The position numbers were made by a program, and so were the translations under genes. From the NCBI RefSeq assembly GCF_015477805.1, contig NZ_JADLQL010000001.1, positions 1,612,001-1,676,000 of the forward strand: a DNA stretch of 64,000 bases, given 5' to 3'. Shown here piece by piece: positions 38,871 to 47,914 of this stretch. The notes beneath the pieces were generated by a model that saw only the letters and a program-made list of their open reading frames with translations, did no database searches and was not told the origin of the DNA. Source of the DNA: Nocardia flavorosea (GTDB lineage Bacteria > Actinomycetota > Actinomycetes > Mycobacteriales > Mycobacteriaceae). Position 1 is the first letter of the stretch. Every line of letters begins with the position of its first letter.

Positions 38871-39503
38871 TCACGGACCGAAAACCGCCAGGAATGTCGT
38901 CGCCGCCGCCGCGGCGACGGTATCCGCTTCGCTTTCCGGTAGCGGCTCGACACCGAACTGGTAGCGCGCCGGAAGCGCGCCGGTGAGCAGTGCCGCCCAC
39001 TGTGCGGCGGTCAGGTCCGGATCGTTCAGCCGTAGCTTGCCGTCCAGCGCCAGGCGGGCGAATCGATCGGCCAGCGCACGGCGGACCTGGCCGGAGACCT
39101 CGTCGACGATATCGGTCAGGTCCGGGAACTCCCCGGCCTCTGCGCACACCAGACGCCGCAGCGCACGCGACTCGAGACTGCAGTAACACCGCACCAAGTC
39201 GCCTCCCACGGCATGGAGGGTGGCCGGAAGGTCCGCACCCGGTTCGGCCAGCCGCTCGACGACCGCCAGATTCGCCTGGCGGGCCGCGTCCGACAGTGCA
39301 CGCACCGCGTGCCGGAACACCTGCTCCTTGTCACCGAAGTGGCTGTACACGGTCGCTTTGGCAACACCGGCTTCGGCGGCGATCTGATCCATCCGGGTTT
39401 GTGTGTAACCGGTGCGTGCGAAGACTGTGAACGCCGCGGCGAGGATCGCCTGCTGTTTGTCCACGCGACCACGGGGGCGCGCAGGTGTTCCGGCCGAAGT
39501 CAT
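38871..39503 (-). CDS. TetR-family transcriptional regulator
   Basis: 210 residues. The DNA-binding domain is KQQAILAAAFTVFARTGYTQ followed by AAEAGVAKATVYSHFGDKEQ; the C-terminal ligand domain is typical of the AcrR group (RRLVCAEAGEFPDL). Divergent from the SDR gene. A perfect 13-bp palindrome AACCGATTCGGTT lies 18 bp before its ATG. A -10-like TAGTAT at 39515-39510 ends six bases before the ATG, suggesting a leaderless, autorepressed transcript. Confidence 0.9.
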   Translation of the reverse strand: MTSAGTPARPRGRVDKQQAILAAAFTVFARTGYTQTRMDQIAAEAGVAKATVYSHFGDKEQVFRHAVRALSDAARQANLAVVERLAEPGADLPATLHAVGGDLVRCYCSLESRALRRLVCAEAGEFPDLTDIVDEVSGQVRRALADRFARLALDGKLRLNDPDLTAAQWAALLTGALPARYQFGVEPLPESEADTVAAAAATTFLAVFGP

Positions 39504-39520
39504 ATTTCGATACTAGTCCC

Positions 39521-39533
39521 AACCGATTCGGTT
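39521..39533. promoter_or_regulatory. Putative TetR operator
   Basis: Perfect palindrome AACCGA-T-TCGGTT in the gap between the divergent TetR and SDR genes, placed just upstream of the likely -10 of the regulator gene. Confidence 0.6.
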
Positions 39534-39638
39534 TCCAGACCCACGGGTGCAGATTTGGCGACCATCGCCTAGACTCATGAGTACAGAAAACAAGCCTGGT
39601 TCGTATATCAAGCATCAGTACCACCCAAGGGAGCTCGT

Positions 39639-40535
39639 ATGAAGACCGTGGTGATCACCGGCGGAACGGACGGAATCGGCAGGTCTCTCGCCTACACCTA
39701 TCTCGAGCGCGGCGACCGCGTCGTCATCATCGGCCGCAGCGCGGACAAAGCGCGCACGATCATCGACACGGCAGCCCGGCTCGACGCCGCCGACCGTCTC
39801 GAATTCCTCCGCGCCGACCTCGCCCTGACCACCGAAAACCACCGCGTACTCGAGCGATTGCGCACCACCTATCCGGCCGTCGACATACTCGTGCTCGGCG
39901 CCCGCTACTATCGATCGACCCGGAGCGTGACGGCGGAAGGTTTCGAAGCCTCGTTCGCGCTGTTCTATCTGAGCCGCCACCTACTGACCTACGGCTTGGC
40001 CGACAGCCTGGAACGGGCGGCAACGCCGATGATCCTCGACTTGTCCGGACCGGGTGGTGAGCTTTCCCGGATCCGCTGGGACGACCTGCAATTCACCGAG
40101 TCCTACGACCCCGATGCGGTGATGCATCAGTGCGGGAAACTGAGCGACCTACTCGCCGTGGGGTTCACCGACGATCATCCACACAGCCACATCCGCTATC
40201 TACTCCTACATCCCGGCCTCACCAGCACCGGATTCACCGGCGAGTACTCCACGACCGACCGGACCGTAGTGGAGGACATGCGCCGCCGGGGCCAGCCTGT
40301 CGAGGCCGCGGTCGCCCGTATCATGCGCCGCCTGGACAACCCGCCGGCGCCCCGACTGTCGGCATATATGCAGGAAAACGCGGTCGACACCACAAGCGCG
40401 GCCTTCGACCTCGGAGCCGCCCGGCGACTACGGGATCACACCCGGGAACTGCTTGCCACGGCCGGGCCGGCGAACGGCCGGTCGAACACCGGCCCGATCG
40501 ACTCCCCCGGATCCGCTGCCGATCGGCCGGTTTGA
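39639..40535 (+). CDS. SDR-family protein with His in place of catalytic Tyr
   Basis: 298 residues. Rossmann motif TGGTDGIG (7-14) and an Arg at the end of strand 2 (IGRSADK) indicate an NADP-binding SDR. The catalytic Ser is probably Ser136 in ILDLSGPGG and the Lys is Lys167, but four residues before it stands His163 (MHQCGKLSD) where SDRs have Tyr. It may be a reduced-activity or non-redox member. Divergent from a TetR gene, which probably controls it. GGGAG precedes the ATG. Confidence 0.8.
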   Translation: MKTVVITGGTDGIGRSLAYTYLERGDRVVIIGRSADKARTIIDTAARLDAADRLEFLRADLALTTENHRVLERLRTTYPAVDILVLGARYYRSTRSVTAEGFEASFALFYLSRHLLTYGLADSLERAATPMILDLSGPGGELSRIRWDDLQFTESYDPDAVMHQCGKLSDLLAVGFTDDHPHSHIRYLLLHPGLTSTGFTGEYSTTDRTVVEDMRRRGQPVEAAVARIMRRLDNPPAPRLSAYMQENAVDTTSAAFDLGAARRLRDHTRELLATAGPANGRSNTGPIDSPGSAADRPV

Positions 40536-40663
40536 TCCGGCCAGGCGCGGCGTCCCGACGCTTCGGCGCTCTGCGGCACTCCGTGCCGGATCCCGTTGGC
40601 GAGATGGATTCCGAGGGCGAACTCCCGCAACGTGCGGACCGCCGTCCGTGCCGCTTGCCTCAT
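40436..40663 (-). CDS. Possible small protein divergent from the second TetR gene
   Basis: 75 residues starting MRQAARTAVRTLREFALGIH from an ATG with a perfect GGAGG five bases upstream (40669-40673), directly beside the twin operators at 40678-40727. The first ~40 residues look protein-like (LANGIRHGVPQSAEA). The rest, Pro/Gly/Ser-rich, overlaps the 3' end of the SDR gene on the other strand. Family not recognised; it could be a decayed gene or a small TetR-controlled protein. Confidence 0.35.
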   Translation of the reverse strand: MRQAARTAVRTLREFALGIHLANGIRHGVPQSAEASGRRAWPDQTGRSAADPGESIGPVFDRPFAGPAVASSSRV

Positions 40664-40677
40664 ACCTACCTCCACTA

Positions 40678-40727
40678 CACAGGTCTGTGAAGTCCTTGTC
40701 GGTATAGACTAAGTTCACAGACCTGTG
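40678..40727. promoter_or_regulatory. Twin palindromic operators before the TetR gene
   Basis: Two 14-bp copies in inverted orientation, CACAGGTCTGTGAA (40678-40691) and TTCACAGACCTGTG (40714-40727), 22 bp apart. Each contains a near-palindrome CACAG-GT-CTGTG, so each is itself a dimer site. A -10-like TATAGACT lies between them at 40703-40710. The arrangement fits TetR autoregulation and control of the divergent small gene. Confidence 0.75.
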
Positions 40728-40745
40728 AGTGCAAGGGATCCGGAT

Positions 40746-41345
40746 ATGTCCACAACCGCGCACGACGCGACGACGACGCTGACACCGGCGGCGCAGCGGA
40801 TACTCGACACCGCCGCCGAACTCTTCTACAACCGCGGTATCCACGCGGTCGGGGTCGACACCATCGCCGCCGAATCGGGCGTGACCAAACGAACGCTCTA
40901 CGACCGCTTCGGTTCGAAAGACGGACTGCTGGTCACCTACCTCGAACAGCGCGACCGCCGCTGGCGCACGCTGATCGAGACCCGCCTGGCCGACCGCACC
41001 GACCCGGTCGAGCGTGTCCTGACACCGTTCGACGTTCTGCCCGAATGGCTCCCGGACAACACCAGGGGCTGCAGTTTCATCAATGCCTTCGCCGAACTTC
41101 CCGAAGCCGACCATCCGGGCCGGCAGGTGATAGTCGCCGAGAAGACATGGCTCTACGAGCTGTTCGACCAATTGCTCACCGACGCCGGAGCGGCCGATCA
41201 TGAAACCGTCGCGGTGCAATTACTGAGCCTGCACGAGGGCGCGATCATCAGCTATGCCATCACCGAGCAACGCAATGCGGCGGCGGCCGTCCGCACCGCC
41301 GGCGAACAGCTGGTGAAAGCGGCGACCGGGCACACGGGCGACTGA
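40746..41345 (+). CDS. TetR-family transcriptional regulator
   Basis: 199 residues from ATG 40746 with AAGGGAT upstream. The helix-turn-helix is AQRILDTAAELFYNRGIHAV then IAAESGVTKRTLYDRFGSKD; the C-terminal part (WLYELFDQLLTDAGAADHET, LSLHEGAIISYAI) matches TetR_C-type ligand domains. Twin palindromes 19 bp upstream are its likely sites. Targets probably include its own gene and the small divergent open frame; the inducer is unknown. Confidence 0.9.
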   Translation: MSTTAHDATTTLTPAAQRILDTAAELFYNRGIHAVGVDTIAAESGVTKRTLYDRFGSKDGLLVTYLEQRDRRWRTLIETRLADRTDPVERVLTPFDVLPEWLPDNTRGCSFINAFAELPEADHPGRQVIVAEKTWLYELFDQLLTDAGAADHETVAVQLLSLHEGAIISYAITEQRNAAAAVRTAGEQLVKAATGHTGD

Positions 41346-41878
41346 AGCCCGAAACACCGGTATGACCGCTCCCCGTGAGGTTCCTTCAGTAGGGCCGCTG
41401 CGCTGAGCCCCCGGGAGCCATCGGCAGTGGGCCCTGATGAGTCCCGCCTGCGAACGGCGTCCCGTGCACACTGCCATCTGTACATATTGGCCGTACTGCA
41501 GGTTGAACACGATGTCGGCCAGACCGTGGCCACATCAGGGCCGTAACCAAGTGCCCGACAACTATCGTCGGAACGGTTCCCCAGGACGAATAGCGCGATC
41601 CCCGCACGAAAATGTCGGAAAGGACGAAAGCGAACTCGCCCACACCGACTACCGTAAGCATAATGGCCAGTCCGGCTGCGGCTTTCGCCGTAACGCCGCT
41701 GGGCGGCCCACAAGCCTCCGGGGCGGTGTAGGCGACACCTTCCCGGGGTGGAACGGAGCCCGGACCGTACGCCGCATGCACAGACCGCAGCGTCCATCCG
41801 GAAGATCCCGGAACCATCGGCGCGCCTCGGCCTGGGCGGGGTGCGCCGGCTACGCGGCGAGCGCACCCCGGCCGGCGG
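41346..41878 (-). other. Intergenic region with a membrane-segment-coding fragment and proS terminator
   Basis: 533 bp. On the minus strand one frame encodes two hydrophobic stretches (AGLAIMLTVVGVGEFAFVLS; WGTVPTIVVGHLVTALMW) without a clear start or ribosome site, possibly the remains of a small membrane-protein gene. A 10-bp stem at 41837-41846/41861-41870 follows proS. Confidence 0.35.
41837..41870 (-). terminator. proS terminator hairpin
   Basis: Perfect 10-bp stem CGGGGTGCGC/GCGCACCCCG with a 14-nt loop, starting 8 bp behind the proS stop. GC-rich, no U-tract. Confidence 0.55.
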
Positions 41879-43636
41879 TCAGCTCCGGATTCGGTCGAGG
41901 ACAGCCGAAACCGCGGAACCTGCTGCGATGTCCAGGGTTTCGCCGGTGAACCGGTCACGCAGTTCCACCTTGCCCTCGGCCCAGCCGCGGCCGATGACCA
42001 GGACATAGGGCATACCGAGCAGTTCGGCGTCCTTGAACTTCACACCGGGCGACGCGGTGCGATCGTCGAAGAGAACGTCCACACCCTGGGTGTTCAGGTC
42101 CGCGACCACCTGTTCGGCGCCCGCCCGGGCGGCCTCGTCCTTGTTGGCGATCACCACGTGCACGTCGTAGGGCGCGACCTCGCTCGGCCAGCGCAGGCCC
42201 TTGTCGTCGTGCTGCTGTTCGGCGATGACCGCCACCAGTCGCGAGACGCCGACACCGTAGGAGCCCATGACGAGCCGTACCGGTTTACCGTTCTCGCCGA
42301 GGACGTCGACCTCGAAGGCGTCGGTGTATTTGTAGCCGAGCTGGAAGATGTGGCCGATCTCGATACCGCGGGCGGAGACCAGTGTGCCGCGACCGTCGGG
42401 GGAAGGGTCGCCGTCGCGTACCTGCGCCGCCTCGATGGTCCCGTCCGGTGTGAAATCGCGGCCGGCGACCAGGCCGACCACATGCTTACCGGGGGCGTCC
42501 GCACCAGTGATCCACGATGTTCCGGTGACCACCCGGGGATCGACCAGGTAGCGGACTCCGTTGGCCTGCAGCGCCTCGGGGCCGATATAGCCCTTGACCA
42601 GGAAAGGATTGGCGGCGAAATCGGCGTCGGTGAGCAGTTCGACCTCAGCTGGTTCCACCGAGGCGCCGAGCCGTTTGTCGTCGACCTCCCGATCGCCGGG
42701 AACCCCGATTCCGACTATCTCGGTTTTGCCGTCCGGATGCCGCAGTTTCACCATCACGTTCTTGAGGGTGTCGGCGGCCGTGACCGGCCGGCCGAATCGC
42801 TCGCCGATACCGGCGGCATTGGCCCAGTCGACGAGCGCGGCGATAGTGGGAGTGTCCGGGGTGTCGTGGACGACCGCCGCCGGCTGTCCCTCGAGCGGCA
42901 GCGGCTCGGGGGCGGCGGTGACCACGGCCTCGACGTTCGCCGCGTAACCCGATTCCCTGCAGACGACGTAGGTGTCCTCGCCGACGGGGCTGTCGGCGAG
43001 GAATTCCTCGGAGGCACTGCCGCCCATCGCGCCCGAGGTCGCGGCGACGATCACGTACTTCACCCCGAGTCGTTCGAAGATCCGCTGGTAGGCCTCGCGG
43101 TGAGCGTTGTAGCTGGCTTTCAGGCCGGCCTCGTCGAGGTCGAAGGAATAGGAATCCTTCATGATGAATTCGCGGCCGCGCAGAATACCGGCGCGGGGAC
43201 GCTCCTCGTCGCGATACTTCGCCTGGATCTGGTACAGGGTGACAGGCAGGTCCTTGTACGAGTTGTACTCGCCCTTCACCGTGAGGGTGAACAGTTCCTC
43301 GTGGGTGGGGCCGAGCAACATATCGGCCCCCTTGCGATCCCGGAGCCGGAACAGACTGTCACCGTATTCGGTCCAGCGGTTGGTGGCCTCGTAGGGATCA
43401 CGCGGCAGCAGCGCGGGTAGTGAGATCTCCTGCGCCCCGATCGCGTTCATCTCCTCGCGCACCACCTCCTCCACCTTGTGCAGTACCCGCAGGCCCAGCG
43501 GCAGCCACGAGTACACACCCGGCGCGACCCGGCGCACGTAGCCGGCGCGCACCAGCAGCTTGTGGCTGGGCACCTCGGCGTCGGCGGGGTCGTCGCGCAA
43601 CGTACGGAGGAAAAGTCGGGAGAGGCGGGTGATCAC
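41879..43636 (-). CDS. proS: Prolyl-tRNA synthetase
   Basis: 585 residues from GTG 43636 (start [20 protein letters not shown]), the bacterial length with an inserted editing domain. Class II motif 2 ([17 protein letters not shown]) and motif 3 ([18 protein letters not shown]) are intact; the YbaK-like insertion (about 235-390) includes [14 protein letters not shown] and TLKNVMVKL. The C-terminal anticodon-binding domain starts near [14 protein letters not shown]. Position matches Rv2845c. Confidence 0.97.
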   Translation of the reverse strand: MITRLSRLFLRTLRDDPADAEVPSHKLLVRAGYVRRVAPGVYSWLPLGLRVLHKVEEVVREEMNAIGAQEISLPALLPRDPYEATNRWTEYGDSLFRLRDRKGADMLLGPTHEELFTLTVKGEYNSYKDLPVTLYQIQAKYRDEERPRAGILRGREFIMKDSYSFDLDEAGLKASYNAHREAYQRIFERLGVKYVIVAATSGAMGGSASEEFLADSPVGEDTYVVCRESGYAANVEAVVTAAPEPLPLEGQPAAVVHDTPDTPTIAALVDWANAAGIGERFGRPVTAADTLKNVMVKLRHPDGKTEIVGIGVPGDREVDDKRLGASVEPAEVELLTDADFAANPFLVKGYIGPEALQANGVRYLVDPRVVTGTSWITGADAPGKHVVGLVAGRDFTPDGTIEAAQVRDGDPSPDGRGTLVSARGIEIGHIFQLGYKYTDAFEVDVLGENGKPVRLVMGSYGVGVSRLVAVIAEQQHDDKGLRWPSEVAPYDVHVVIANKDEAARAGAEQVVADLNTQGVDVLFDDRTASPGVKFKDAELLGMPYVLVIGRGWAEGKVELRDRFTGETLDIAAGSAVSAVLDRIRS

Positions 43637-43995
43637 GGTTGCACAGCGTAGACCCTGCCCGATCCCGGCCGACACCCTATTCCCCACTGACCTGTTACCG
43701 GCTCGGTTGTGCAGGTCCGTGCCGGTCGGGGCGGGTTTCCGGCCGGCATCGCAAGCGCGTGCAAATAACGGCAGGAACACTTTCGAATAACTTTCCAATA
43801 TACATATTTTGAACTTTTCTTTGCAGGTTCATTGCGACACCGAGAGTCGGAACCGGACGCCGCTAGGGTTCGATCCACCGGGACCCGGTGAAATCGTCCC
43901 GAACAAACTGAAAAATGGTCGCTGACCTGTGTGCCCCAGCGCCCACATCGACACCGGAGAGCCTGCGTCAGCGCCCCGTGGAAAGGTCGGCCGTG
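43637..43995. promoter_or_regulatory. Divergent proS/ehuB intergenic region
   Basis: 359 bp with an AT-rich block at about 43780-43830, out of keeping with the surrounding GC level and likely to hold promoters. A 15-bp palindrome CACCGG-GAC-CCGGTG lies at 43876-43890, 105 bp before the binding-protein gene, and could be a regulator site. No gene is seen. Confidence 0.45.
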
Positions 43996-44880
43996 ATGGG
44001 AACCAAGAAATCAAGGGCGCGCGCAATCGCACTGGTCGCGGGGGCGGTGCTGACGGCGGCGACGCTGTCGGGTTGCACCAAAACCGATACGACGGCCGGA
44101 GGCGACCTCCTGCAGTCCTTGAAGGACAAGGGCACCGTCACCGTCGGGTTCGCCGGCGAGGCGCCGTATTCGTTCGAGCAGAACGGTCAGCTCACCGGGG
44201 CGACGGTCGCCCTGCACCGCGAGATCTTCCGCAATCTCGGAATCGAGACGGTCGATGGTGTGCAAACCGATTTCGGCGCGTTGATCCCGGGTTTACAGGC
44301 GCAGCGTTTCGACGCGGTGAGCGCGGGGATGTCGATCCTGCCGGAGCGATGCGAACAGGCCGCGTTCAGTGAGCCCGAGTTCATGTACACCACGGCGCTG
44401 ATGGTGAAGAAGGGCAATCCGCTCGGGCTCACCGATATGCAATCGATCAAGGACAAGGGCGCGAAGATGGCGGTCATGACGGGCGCCATCGAATCCGATT
44501 ACGCCACCTCCCTGGGTATCGACGCCACGCAGGTCGGGAGCCCGCAGGACGGTATGGACGCGGTGACCTCGGGCCGCTCCGATGTCTTCGCGCTCACCGC
44601 GATTTCGCTGAACTGGCTGGCCGACCACAATCCGGACGCGCAGGTGGAGGTCACCGAATCGTTCGTCGCCGAAATCGACGGGAAACCGCAGATCGGCGCC
44701 GGCGGGACGGTTTTCCGGACCGGCGACGAGGATCTGCTGGACGCCTACAACGCGGAGCTGCGCAAGATCACCTCGGACAAGGACAAATACCTGTCGATCG
44801 TCGGCGAGTTCGGATTCACCGAGGCCGAACTGCCCGATCCCGAACTGACCACCGCCAAGCTGTGCGCGGGCGATATCTGA
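43996..44880 (+). CDS. ehuB: Ectoine/hydroxyectoine-type ABC transporter binding lipoprotein
   Basis: 294 residues from ATG 43996 (GAAAGG upstream). Lipoprotein signal with lipobox LSGC at about residue 25-28, then a type-3 solute-binding domain. GFAGEAPYSFEQNGQLTG, ALIPGLQAQRFDAVSAGM, PERCEQAAF and the end GFTEAELPD recall EhuB, which binds ectoines with aromatic residues. It heads a four-gene ehuBCDA set. A general polar amino-acid binding protein is the alternative. Confidence 0.8.
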   Translation: MGTKKSRARAIALVAGAVLTAATLSGCTKTDTTAGGDLLQSLKDKGTVTVGFAGEAPYSFEQNGQLTGATVALHREIFRNLGIETVDGVQTDFGALIPGLQAQRFDAVSAGMSILPERCEQAAFSEPEFMYTTALMVKKGNPLGLTDMQSIKDKGAKMAVMTGAIESDYATSLGIDATQVGSPQDGMDAVTSGRSDVFALTAISLNWLADHNPDAQVEVTESFVAEIDGKPQIGAGGTVFRTGDEDLLDAYNAELRKITSDKDKYLSIVGEFGFTEAELPDPELTTAKLCAGDI

Positions 44881-44953
44881 CCGTGCCGGCCGACAACCAC
44901 ACAGCGGCGCGTCCCTCGTCCGGCCCGCCTGCCCCGGAAGAGGGAGGTGACCG

Positions 44954-45700
44954 GTGAGCAATCTCGACGCCCTCACCGAGGCACTGCCCCGCATCGGTGA
45001 GGGAATCCTGATCACCCTCGAACTGACTGCGGGCGGGGCGGTACTCGCCTTCGTCCTGGCGCTCACCCTGGGCACGACGGCCCGGGTGCGCAACCTCGCG
45101 ATCCGCGGGCCCGCCCGGATACTGATCGAATTCTTCCGGGGCACCTCGCTGCTGGTGCAGATCTTCTGGCTGTTCTATGTGCTGCCGCTGCTGGGGTACC
45201 AGCTCGACCCCGTGTTCTGCGGGATCCTCGCGCTCGGCCTGAACTACGGCGCGTACGGCGCGGAAGTGGTGCGCGGAGCATTGAACTCGGTACCCAAGGC
45301 CCAGACCGAGGCGGCCGTCGCGCTCGGATTCGGCCCGTGGCAGCGGCTTCGCCGGGTCCTGTTCCCGCAGGCGTGGGCGCTGATGATCCCGCCGCTGGCC
45401 AACCTGCTGGTGCACCTGCTGAAGGGCACTGCGGTGGCCTCCTACATCACCCTGCAGGACCTGACCTTCGAGATCGAGAAACTGCGGGACAGCACCGGCG
45501 ATACGTTGTTCGCTTTCGGAATCGGGCTGCTCATCTACTTCGTGATCGCCTATCTGCTCAGCCTCGGAATGAACCTGCTGGAGGCACGCGCCAAACACAA
45601 GCTCGGTCGCGGCCCCTCGCTGCGTGAGGTGCTGCGACTGGCCCCCGATACCTCATTGGACGCGGTCGCCGGGTCCGCACGGCGGAAGGTGGCGCCATGA
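44954..45700 (+). CDS. ehuC: Ectoine-type ABC transporter permease EhuC
   Basis: 248 residues, five to six membrane helices, from GTG 44954 behind a strong GGGAGGTGA. The cytoplasmic EAA loop reads EAAVALGFGPWQRLRRVLFP, the contact site for the ATPase. LIEFFRGTSLLVQIFWLFYV is typical of His/Glu/Gln-family permeases. Its C terminus carries a charged extension (EARAKHKLGRG). Stop overlaps the ehuD ATG. Confidence 0.8.
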   Translation: MSNLDALTEALPRIGEGILITLELTAGGAVLAFVLALTLGTTARVRNLAIRGPARILIEFFRGTSLLVQIFWLFYVLPLLGYQLDPVFCGILALGLNYGAYGAEVVRGALNSVPKAQTEAAVALGFGPWQRLRRVLFPQAWALMIPPLANLLVHLLKGTAVASYITLQDLTFEIEKLRDSTGDTLFAFGIGLLIYFVIAYLLSLGMNLLEARAKHKLGRGPSLREVLRLAPDTSLDAVAGSARRKVAP

Positions 45701-46344
45701 GTGTGGAATGGAGCTGGGAACGCGCTGCCGACGCGCTGCCCGTGCTGTGGGACGGGTTCGAGATCACCCTGCTGGCCACGGTGCTCGGGTTCCTGATCGC
45801 CGCGGCGCTCGGGCTGCTCATCGCGATCATCCGGCGTTCGCTGCCCCGCTGGATCGCGCTGCCGGTGCATGCGGTGAGCGAATTCGTCCGGTTCACCCCG
45901 CTGGTGGTGCAACTGCTGTTCGCCTACACCCTGCTACCGCAGTTCTCGGCCCTGCAGATCGGGGTTGTGGTACTCGGCATCCACTACGCCGGGTATCTGG
46001 CGGAGGTGTACCGGGCCGGGATCGAATCGGTGCCGCCCGGCCAGTGGGAGGCGGCGCGCGCGCTGTCGCTGCCCCCGATACGCACCTGGCGGGCCGTGAT
46101 CCTGCCGCAGGCCATCCGGGCCAGTGTGCCCGCCCTCGGCACCAACGCGGTGTCGATGTTCAAGGACACCCCGTTCCTGTTCGCCATCACCGTTGTCGAA
46201 CTGGTGACCGCGGCGCAGCAGTTCGGGGCCCGTCACTACGCATACCTCGAGGCGATGACCCTGGCCGGGGTGTTCTTCCTGGTGGCCAGTTACCCGACCT
46301 CGGTGCTGATCAGACGACTGGAGAAGCGACTTGCCTACTACTGA
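45697..46344 (+). CDS. ehuD: Ectoine-type ABC transporter permease EhuD
   Basis: 215 residues with five membrane helices. The EAA motif is EAARALSLPPIRTWRAVILP, and EFVRFTPLVVQLLFAYTLLP is the family's conserved helix. ATGA overlap with ehuC and a 14-bp overlap with ehuA show tight coupling; it should form a heterodimeric channel with EhuC. Confidence 0.8.
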   Translation: MSVEWSWERAADALPVLWDGFEITLLATVLGFLIAAALGLLIAIIRRSLPRWIALPVHAVSEFVRFTPLVVQLLFAYTLLPQFSALQIGVVVLGIHYAGYLAEVYRAGIESVPPGQWEAARALSLPPIRTWRAVILPQAIRASVPALGTNAVSMFKDTPFLFAITVVELVTAAQQFGARHYAYLEAMTLAGVFFLVASYPTSVLIRRLEKRLAYY

Positions 46345-47134
46345 ACCGGTCTCCGGCACCCCGGCCGCAACACAGCCGATGATCGAATTCGACGGCGTGG
46401 TCAAACGCTTCGGCGACCTGGTGGTCCTCGACCAGCTCGATTTCACCGTCCAGCGTGGGGAGAAGGTGACGCTGATCGGGCCTTCGGGTTCCGGGAAGAC
46501 CACCATCCTGCGGCTGCTCATGACGCTGGAGGCGGTGAGCAGTGGGACCATCCGGGTCGACGGGGACATGCTGACCCACGAACAGCGCGGCGGCAAACTG
46601 GTACCCGCCCGGGAGAAACATCTGCGCGAAGTGCGCAAAAAAGTCGGGATGGTGTTCCAGCAGTTCAACCTGTTCCCCAATATGAGCGTGCTGGAGAACA
46701 TCACCGAGGCGCCGATCCATGTCCTGGGCAAGTCCCGGGACGAGGCCCGCAAACGGGCCCTCGATCTGCTCGAGCTGGTCGGGCTGTCGGACAAGGCGCA
46801 CGCGCACCCCTCCCAGTTGTCCGGTGGGCAACAGCAGCGGGTGGCGATCGCGCGCTGCTGCGCCATGGACCCGAAGATCATGCTGCTGGACGAGGTGACC
46901 TCCGCGCTCGATCCCGAATTGGTCGGCGGGGTTCTCGATGTGCTGCGCGAGCTGGCGGAGAGCACCGATATCACCATGCTTATCGTCACCCACGAAATGG
47001 GGTTCGCCCGCGACGTGTCCGATCGGGTGCTGATGTTCGACCACGGGCGGATCATCGAAGAAGGAACACCTGAGCAGATCTTCAACGCACCCGACAACGA
47101 GCGCACCCGGGAATTCCTCAAGGCCGTGCGCTGA
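46331..47134 (+). CDS. ehuA: Ectoine-type ABC transporter ATPase EhuA
   Basis: 267 residues from TTG 46331 within the end of ehuD. Walker A GPSGSGKTT, Q-loop in VGMVFQQFNLFPNMSVLENI, signature LSGGQQQR, Walker B IMLLDEVTSALD and switch His in VTHEMGFARD are all present. The family is the polar-amino-acid ATPases (GlnQ/EhuA). It drives uptake of the compatible solute bound by EhuB. No ectoine hydrolase or synthase genes are in this window, so uptake may serve osmoprotection. Confidence 0.85.
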   Translation: MPTTEPVSGTPAATQPMIEFDGVVKRFGDLVVLDQLDFTVQRGEKVTLIGPSGSGKTTILRLLMTLEAVSSGTIRVDGDMLTHEQRGGKLVPAREKHLREVRKKVGMVFQQFNLFPNMSVLENITEAPIHVLGKSRDEARKRALDLLELVGLSDKAHAHPSQLSGGQQQRVAIARCCAMDPKIMLLDEVTSALDPELVGGVLDVLRELAESTDITMLIVTHEMGFARDVSDRVLMFDHGRIIEEGTPEQIFNAPDNERTREFLKAVR

Positions 47135-47170
47135 TCCCCGGCGCCCGACCGCCCGGTACCGTAACGGCTC

Positions 47171-47914
47171 GTGCTGGTGCTGTTACCTCCCTCCGAGACC
47201 AAATCCGACGGCGGTACCGGCGGTCCACTCGACCTGGGCGCGCTGGCCTTCGACACGCTGACCGAGGTCCGCGACGGGCTGATCGACGAGCTCACGAAAC
47301 TGGCCGGTGATCCGGCAGCCGCCCGGGTCGCGCTCGGGCTGGGCAAGAACGCCGAGACCGAACTCGCCCGCAATATCGCGCTGCGCAGCTCACCCACGCG
47401 GCCGGCACTGGATCGCTACACCGGTGTCCTCTACGACGCCTTGGACGCGGCGTCGTTCACCCGGACACAACGGGCCAAGGCCCACGCGCGGCTCGCGATC
47501 GGTTCGGCGTTGTTCGGCGCGGTCCGCGCGGGTGACCCGATCCCGGCCTACCGGCTCTCGGGTGGTTCCAAACTGCCCGGACGCCCCACCCTGTCGGCGG
47601 TCTGGCGCGACCACCTCGGGCCCGCGCTGCGCGCGGCGACAGCCGATGAGTTGGTGGTCGACCTGCGGTCGGGCACCTACCAGCAACTCGGCCGGGTGCC
47701 GGATGCCGTCACCGCCACGGTGCTCACCGAACACGAGGACGGGTCACGCACGGTGGTCAGTCATTTCAACAAACACCACAAGGGTCTGCTGGCCCGCGCG
47801 CTGGTCCTGACCCGGGCCGAACCGGCCGATGTCCATGCACTGGCCCGGGTCGCCCGGAAGGCCGGCCTACGCGTGGAAGTCGCCGCGGACACCGAACTGG
47901 TCGTCCTCACCTGA
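47171..47914 (+). CDS. yaaA: Peroxide-stress protein YaaA (DUF328)
   Basis: 247 residues starting MLVLLPPSETKSDGGTGGPL, the YaaA N-terminal signature, with RYTGVLYDALD and the C-terminal SHFNKHHKGLLARAL, also diagnostic. In E. coli YaaA limits damage from hydrogen peroxide by lowering free iron. GTG start at 47171, 36 bp behind the transporter ATPase. Cytoplasmic. Confidence 0.9.
   Translation: MLVLLPPSETKSDGGTGGPLDLGALAFDTLTEVRDGLIDELTKLAGDPAAARVALGLGKNAETELARNIALRSSPTRPALDRYTGVLYDALDAASFTRTQRAKAHARLAIGSALFGAVRAGDPIPAYRLSGGSKLPGRPTLSAVWRDHLGPALRAATADELVVDLRSGTYQQLGRVPDAVTATVLTEHEDGSRTVVSHFNKHHKGLLARALVLTRAEPADVHALARVARKAGLRVEVAADTELVVLT

Noticed and set aside
43860..43895. tRNA-like GGGTTCGATCC segment
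   Set aside because: No acceptor, D or anticodon arm can be built around it; it is part of the proS-ehuB promoter region with a simple palindrome.
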